Shown here in pieces: positions 21,108 through 23,668 of a DNA stretch of 23,668 nt. Within the stretch, counting starts at the first letter, position 1. Each line of letters opens with the position of its first letter. The DNA lies in contig CAZYMS010000019.1 of assembly GCA_964648985.1 (NCBI GenBank), positions 1 to 23,668 of the forward strand. The letters run 5' to 3'. The notes below the pieces were generated by a model. That model did no database searches and was not told the DNA's origin. It saw only the letters and a program-made list of their open reading frames with translations. A program made the translations under genes and the position numbers. Source of the stretch: JAEUSE01 sp964648985. GTDB lineage: Bacteria; Patescibacteriota; Doudnabacteria; UBA920.

Positions 21108-21136
21108 CTTATATAAGCCCCAATTCCAACAGTCAA
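21108..21136 (-). promoter_or_regulatory. Promoter P1 of the small exported-protein gene
   Basis: Minus-strand TTGACT (21131-21136), 17-nt spacer, TATAAG (21108-21113). Expected start near 21101, giving a leader of about 125 nt. Confidence 0.7.
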
Positions 21137-21142
21137 ATTTAG

Positions 21143-21352
21143 TTTGTCCATGATTATAATATGAAATTAATATTATGTCAATAGTTGACCAAATCGCNNN
21201 NNNNNNNNNNNNNNNNNNNNNNNNNNNNNNNNNNNNNNNNNNNNNNNNNNNNNNNNNNNNNNNNNNNNNNNNNNNNNNNNNNNNNNNNNNNNNNNNNTTT
21301 GTCCATGATTATAATATGAAATTAATATTATGTCAATAGTTGACCAAATCGC
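21143..21352. other. 100-N scaffold gap flanked by an exact 55-bp duplication
   Basis: The 55 nt at 21143-21197 and 21298-21352 are identical, and exactly 100 N (21198-21297) lie between them. 55 is a common de Bruijn k-mer length and 100 a standard scaffold filler, so this looks like two contigs that overlap by k but were joined as if separated. Confidence 0.85.
21153..21181 (-). promoter_or_regulatory. Promoter P2 with perfect consensus
   Basis: Minus-strand TTGACA (21176-21181), exactly 17 nt, TATAAT (21153-21158). Both hexamers are full consensus. It lies in the 55-bp segment duplicated across the N gap (second copy 21308-21336). Confidence 0.75.
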
Positions 21353-21368
21353 TTATTTTACGTATTCT
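21340..21368 (+). promoter_or_regulatory. Promoter of secG
   Basis: TTGACC (21340-21345), 17-nt spacer, TATTCT (21363-21368). Its -35 box is back to back with that of the minus-strand consensus promoter in the same 55-bp segment (GTCAA-TAG-TTGAC). A further TATAAT without a good -35 is at 21411-21416. Confidence 0.6.
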
Positions 21369-21447
21369 TAAGAGGCAATTTACTATCAAATTCTATTCGT
21401 AGTTCATTCGTATAATTCGCATGAATTCTTAGATTCGCATCGCAACC

Positions 21448-21681
21448 ATGAAACTTCTTCCTCAAATACTCCAACTTGCCAACATTATAGTAATGGTTCT
21501 CATTATTATTTTTATAACCCTTCAAAACCGGTCTCAAGGTCTTTCTACGGTATTCGGTGGTAGCGGTGGCGTAGTAGCAACTCGCCGTGGGTTTGAAAAA
21601 TGGCTGTTCTATGCAACCATTGCTGCATCGGTGATTTTCGCCGGCCTCAGCATTGCAAGTCTTATTCTCGCAACTCGCTAG
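21448..21681 (+). CDS. secG: Preprotein translocase subunit SecG
   Basis: 77-aa subunit of the SecYEG channel. Two hydrophobic helices (about residues 9-24 and 50-73) flank the conserved cytoplasmic loop with LQNRSQGLSTVFGGSGG, the SecG hallmark, and RRGFEKWLF leading into the second helix. Length is normal. The ATG at 21448 is the first of the frame; no Shine-Dalgarno is clear. It is followed after 55 nt by the binding-protein gene on the same strand. Confidence 0.93.
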   Translation: MKLLPQILQLANIIVMVLIIIFITLQNRSQGLSTVFGGSGGVVATRRGFEKWLFYATIAASVIFAGLSIASLILATR

Positions 21682-21736
21682 CACTATTATTCGCTCCCCC
21701 TTCCATTCGCCCCACCAATTGCGGAGCACCAATTTT

Positions 21737-23431
21737 GTGACTACAGACAGTATAAAAACTAAACCGAGTCTAAATCTTTCCGCTTTGCGGAAAGTTTTTT
21801 CATTACTAGCTGCATGGGAAAAATGGCTCGTAGCAGTATTGGTTGCAGTAACCATTATAGGCATTTACTGGGACTGGAATATTTTCTATGTGCGCCATAC
21901 CACTGAAGTACCCGCAGACGGCGGACAACTCGTAGAAGGCCTGGTAGGGCAACCGCACTTCATAAACCCAATTCTCGCCACCACTCAAACAGACGAAACA
22001 ATTGTCCACGCAGTGTTTAGTGGTTTATATCGATATGACAACACGGGAAACTTAGAGCCCGACCTGGCCACAGCGCTCCCGGAAATAGGTAACGATGAAA
22101 AACATTACACCGTGCGCTTGAAACCAAACCTTACGTGGCACGATGGTAAGGCGCTCACTGCGGACGATGTCTTGTTTACTATTTCAAAAATTCAAGATGA
22201 AAACGTCCAGAGCCCGCTCAGGAATTTATGGCTCTCCACCAGCGTTCAAAAACTTGACCCCCTCACCGTAGTGTTCATAACGAAAGATGTGAGCGGTCCA
22301 TTTATCCAAAATCTTACTGTTCCTCTACTGCCGGAACACGCCTGGAGGAACGTTACTTCGGACAGCTATGCGAGCAGCCCCCTCAATCTTCAACCACTAG
22401 GCAGTGGACCATTTGCCATACGCCAAATAGAAAAGAACCCGGATGGAAGTACAAAGCGCATGGCACTGGCGAGCTACGCTGGACACCCTCTTCGTTCTCG
22501 TCTAGACGGCATTACCCTGGTATTTTACGCAAACGTCGATGATATGCGCCAAGGTTATGCCGCACAGGAAATATCCAGTATGGGCCTTGCAACAAACGAT
22601 GTCGCTTCTGAACCAACCGGGCCAAATGTTCATACATTTCGTGTGCCACTGCCCCAATATCAAGCAATTTTCTTAAATACAAAGAGTCCGGGACTAAGCG
22701 AACCTGAAGTGCGGAAAGCGCTGGCACTTGTGGTGGACAGCAAAGCACTAACGGACGCTGCATGGGGAAAACGAGCACGAGCCATTACCGCGCCCCCATT
22801 AGGCCTGGTAACAACCGAGCCTGTACTGTCATCTATAAACAGTACAGAGGCAAATATACTGCTCGATAAAGCTGGTTGGATCAAGCAGGCAAACGGTATT
22901 CGGAGTAAGGGAGCGGCAACCCTGAGCATAAAACTTCTTACAAGCGATACCGCAAGCTTTGTGGTGGCAAGCCAATTACTTGCGCAGACCTGGCAAAGTC
23001 TGGGCGTTGCAGTACAAGTACAATCCGTGCCAACCACCAGTCTTATTAGTGACTATGTACGCCCCCGTAAATACGATGCGCTGCTATTCTCGCAGCGCAC
23101 GGGCGTTGATCCTGACCCCTTTGCCTTCTGGCACTCTAGCCAAACAAAAGATCCAGGACTAAACGTATCGAACTTCTCTTCAAGTGAAGTTGATAGCCTT
23201 ATTACAAACGCTCGTAGCTCCACGAATAGCGTAGAGCGCCGTGAGCAATATGCAAAGCTTGCAAGCATACTTAACACCAGCGCTCCTGCTATTTATATTA
23301 ACCAGTCGCTTTACACGTATATTCTCAATAGAGACATACAGAGTAGTGAACTCAATGCGCTAGTAGATCCAAGCTGGCGACTTGCCGAAGCATCCCGCTT
23401 TTACATACGCACTACGAGGACGTGGAAGTAA
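21737..23431 (+). CDS. Peptide ABC transporter substrate-binding protein (SBP_bac_5), membrane-anchored
   Basis: 564 aa from the GTG at 21737, chosen because GGAG lies 10 nt upstream; the open frame extends back into secG but without a good start. After a polar N-terminus, residues about 30-47 (WLVAVLVAVTIIGIYWDW) form an uncleaved-looking membrane anchor without a lipobox cysteine. The rest is a family-5 extracellular solute-binding protein: LVEGLVGQPHFINPILA, VFSGLYRYD, the hallmark WHDGKALTADDVLFTI and the late DPFAFWHSSQ. Such proteins capture oligopeptides for ABC importers. No permease or ATPase genes are in the window. Probably cotranscribed with secG. Confidence 0.92.
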   Translation: MTTDSIKTKPSLNLSALRKVFSLLAAWEKWLVAVLVAVTIIGIYWDWNIFYVRHTTEVPADGGQLVEGLVGQPHFINPILATTQTDETIVHAVFSGLYRYDNTGNLEPDLATALPEIGNDEKHYTVRLKPNLTWHDGKALTADDVLFTISKIQDENVQSPLRNLWLSTSVQKLDPLTVVFITKDVSGPFIQNLTVPLLPEHAWRNVTSDSYASSPLNLQPLGSGPFAIRQIEKNPDGSTKRMALASYAGHPLRSRLDGITLVFYANVDDMRQGYAAQEISSMGLATNDVASEPTGPNVHTFRVPLPQYQAIFLNTKSPGLSEPEVRKALALVVDSKALTDAAWGKRARAITAPPLGLVTTEPVLSSINSTEANILLDKAGWIKQANGIRSKGAATLSIKLLTSDTASFVVASQLLAQTWQSLGVAVQVQSVPTTSLISDYVRPRKYDALLFSQRTGVDPDPFAFWHSSQTKDPGLNVSNFSSSEVDSLITNARSSTNSVERREQYAKLASILNTSAPAIYINQSLYTYILNRDIQSSELNALVDPSWRLAEASRFYIRTTRTWK

Positions 23432-23447
23432 GCGCGGCGCAGAATCA

Positions 23448-23577
23448 AGAATTACGAAGTAAGAATTAAGTATAAAAACCAAAAGTTAGCTAACTTGGCA
23501 GGAAGAGTTAGGTCCGGTATAATTGGTAAATTGAGAATCTGTTTACTTGCTTCGTAATTCTATATTCTTAATTCGAT
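23448..23577. repeat. Inverted 7-nt repeat element upstream of tRNA-Leu
   Basis: Left heptamers AGAATTA, CGAAGTA, AGAATTA, AGTATAA (23448-23475); right heptamers TTACTTG, CTTCGTA, ATTCTAT, ATTCTTA, ATTCGAT (23543-23577). The arms share a perfect 12-bp inverted repeat (23448-23459 with 23550-23561). The tRNA promoter lies between the arms. The 17 nt at 23447-23463 also occur upstream of dnaK. Confidence 0.85.
23495..23523 (+). promoter_or_regulatory. Promoter of tRNA-Leu
   Basis: TTGGCA (23495-23500), 17-nt spacer, TATAAT (23518-23523). Expected start near 23530. A perfect 14-bp palindrome AAGTTAGCTAACTT (23483-23496) abuts the -35 box and could be a binding site. Confidence 0.75.
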
Positions 23578-23581
23578 ATAA

Positions 23582-23668
23582 GCCCAAGTGGTGGAATTGG
23601 TATACACGTACGCTTCAGGTGCGTATGGGAGCAATCCCGTGGAGGTTCGAGTCCTCTCTTGGGCACCA
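23582..23668 (+). tRNA. tRNA-Leu (anticodon CAG)
   Basis: 87-nt class II tRNA. Acceptor stem GCCCAAG pairs with CTTGGGC, then discriminator A and an encoded CCA. The anticodon stem TACGC/GCGTA closes loop TTCAGGT, giving anticodon CAG, which reads CUG. A long variable arm (GGGAGCAATCCC) and the T-arm GGTTCGAGTC are present. The window ends at its last base. Confidence 0.97.

Noticed and set aside
21143..21352. True long direct repeat or insertion target duplication
   Set aside because: Exact 55-nt length plus exactly 100 N point to assembly, not biology.

Overview
The window looks like a scaffold from an uncultured bacterium of the Candidate Phyla Radiation (Patescibacteria), most likely a Parcubacteria-type lineage. 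This is inferred from gene content: a shortened HrcA, a DUF3467 protein beside DnaJ, a PaaX/Cas2-like small regulator, a CcdA-DipZ fusion, a four-helix-bundle S23-type gene, very small ORFs and several genes without ribosome binding sites. Two N runs (10 and 100 nt) mark it as a short-read assembly. No rRNA, CRISPR array or classical transposase is visible.

Layout. 1-1.5 kb: cysteine desulfurase (+), a bidirectional terminator and a tiny zinc-ribbon ORF (-). 1.5-3.9 kb: two membrane proteins and a CPBP intramembrane protease (-), the last divergent from an EamA transporter (+, 3.9-4.8 kb). 4.9-5.4 kb: PaaX/Cas2-like regulator (-), followed by a homopolymer-rich stretch with a 10-N gap. 5.7-11.4 kb: a heat-shock cluster on the minus strand, read hrcA, grpE, a 97-aa unknown, a 56-aa membrane protein, dnaK, DUF3467, dnaJ. 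It has one CIRCE operator, whose spacer holds the -35 box of the hrcA promoter. Between dnaK and the DUF3467 gene lie about 270 nt with no convincing gene but with strong RNA-like structure. 11.4-14.7 kb: a small exported protein (-), then a thioredoxin lipoprotein and a CcdA/DipZ thiol-redox protein (+), separated by a frameshifted four-helix-bundle gene bounded by inverted 7-nt repeat arrays. 14.7-20.6 kb: uvrA (-), two tiny membrane ORFs (-) and uvrC (+). 20.6-21.4 kb: a small exported cysteine-containing protein (-) with tandem promoters and a structured leader, then a 100-N gap flanked by an exact 55-bp duplication that is probably an assembly artefact. 21.4-23.7 kb: secG, a membrane-anchored peptide-transporter binding protein and tRNA-Leu(CAG).

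The most unusual signal is a family of degenerate arrays with a strict 7-nt period. They occur inside genes as in-frame inserts (cysteine desulfurase, three places in uvrC) and between genes as inverted pairs (between the DUF3467 gene and dnaJ, upstream of dnaK, upstream of tRNA-Leu, and on both sides of the S23-type gene). The word differs from site to site but the period does not. This suggests a dispersed element, possibly mobilised or generated together with the four-helix-bundle protein.

Functionally the window combines protein folding (DnaK system with its repressor), nucleotide excision repair (UvrA, UvrC), secretion and envelope thiol chemistry (SecG, thioredoxin lipoprotein, CcdA-DipZ, two small exported cysteine-containing proteins) and peptide capture, the last plausible for a host-dependent or scavenging lifestyle.
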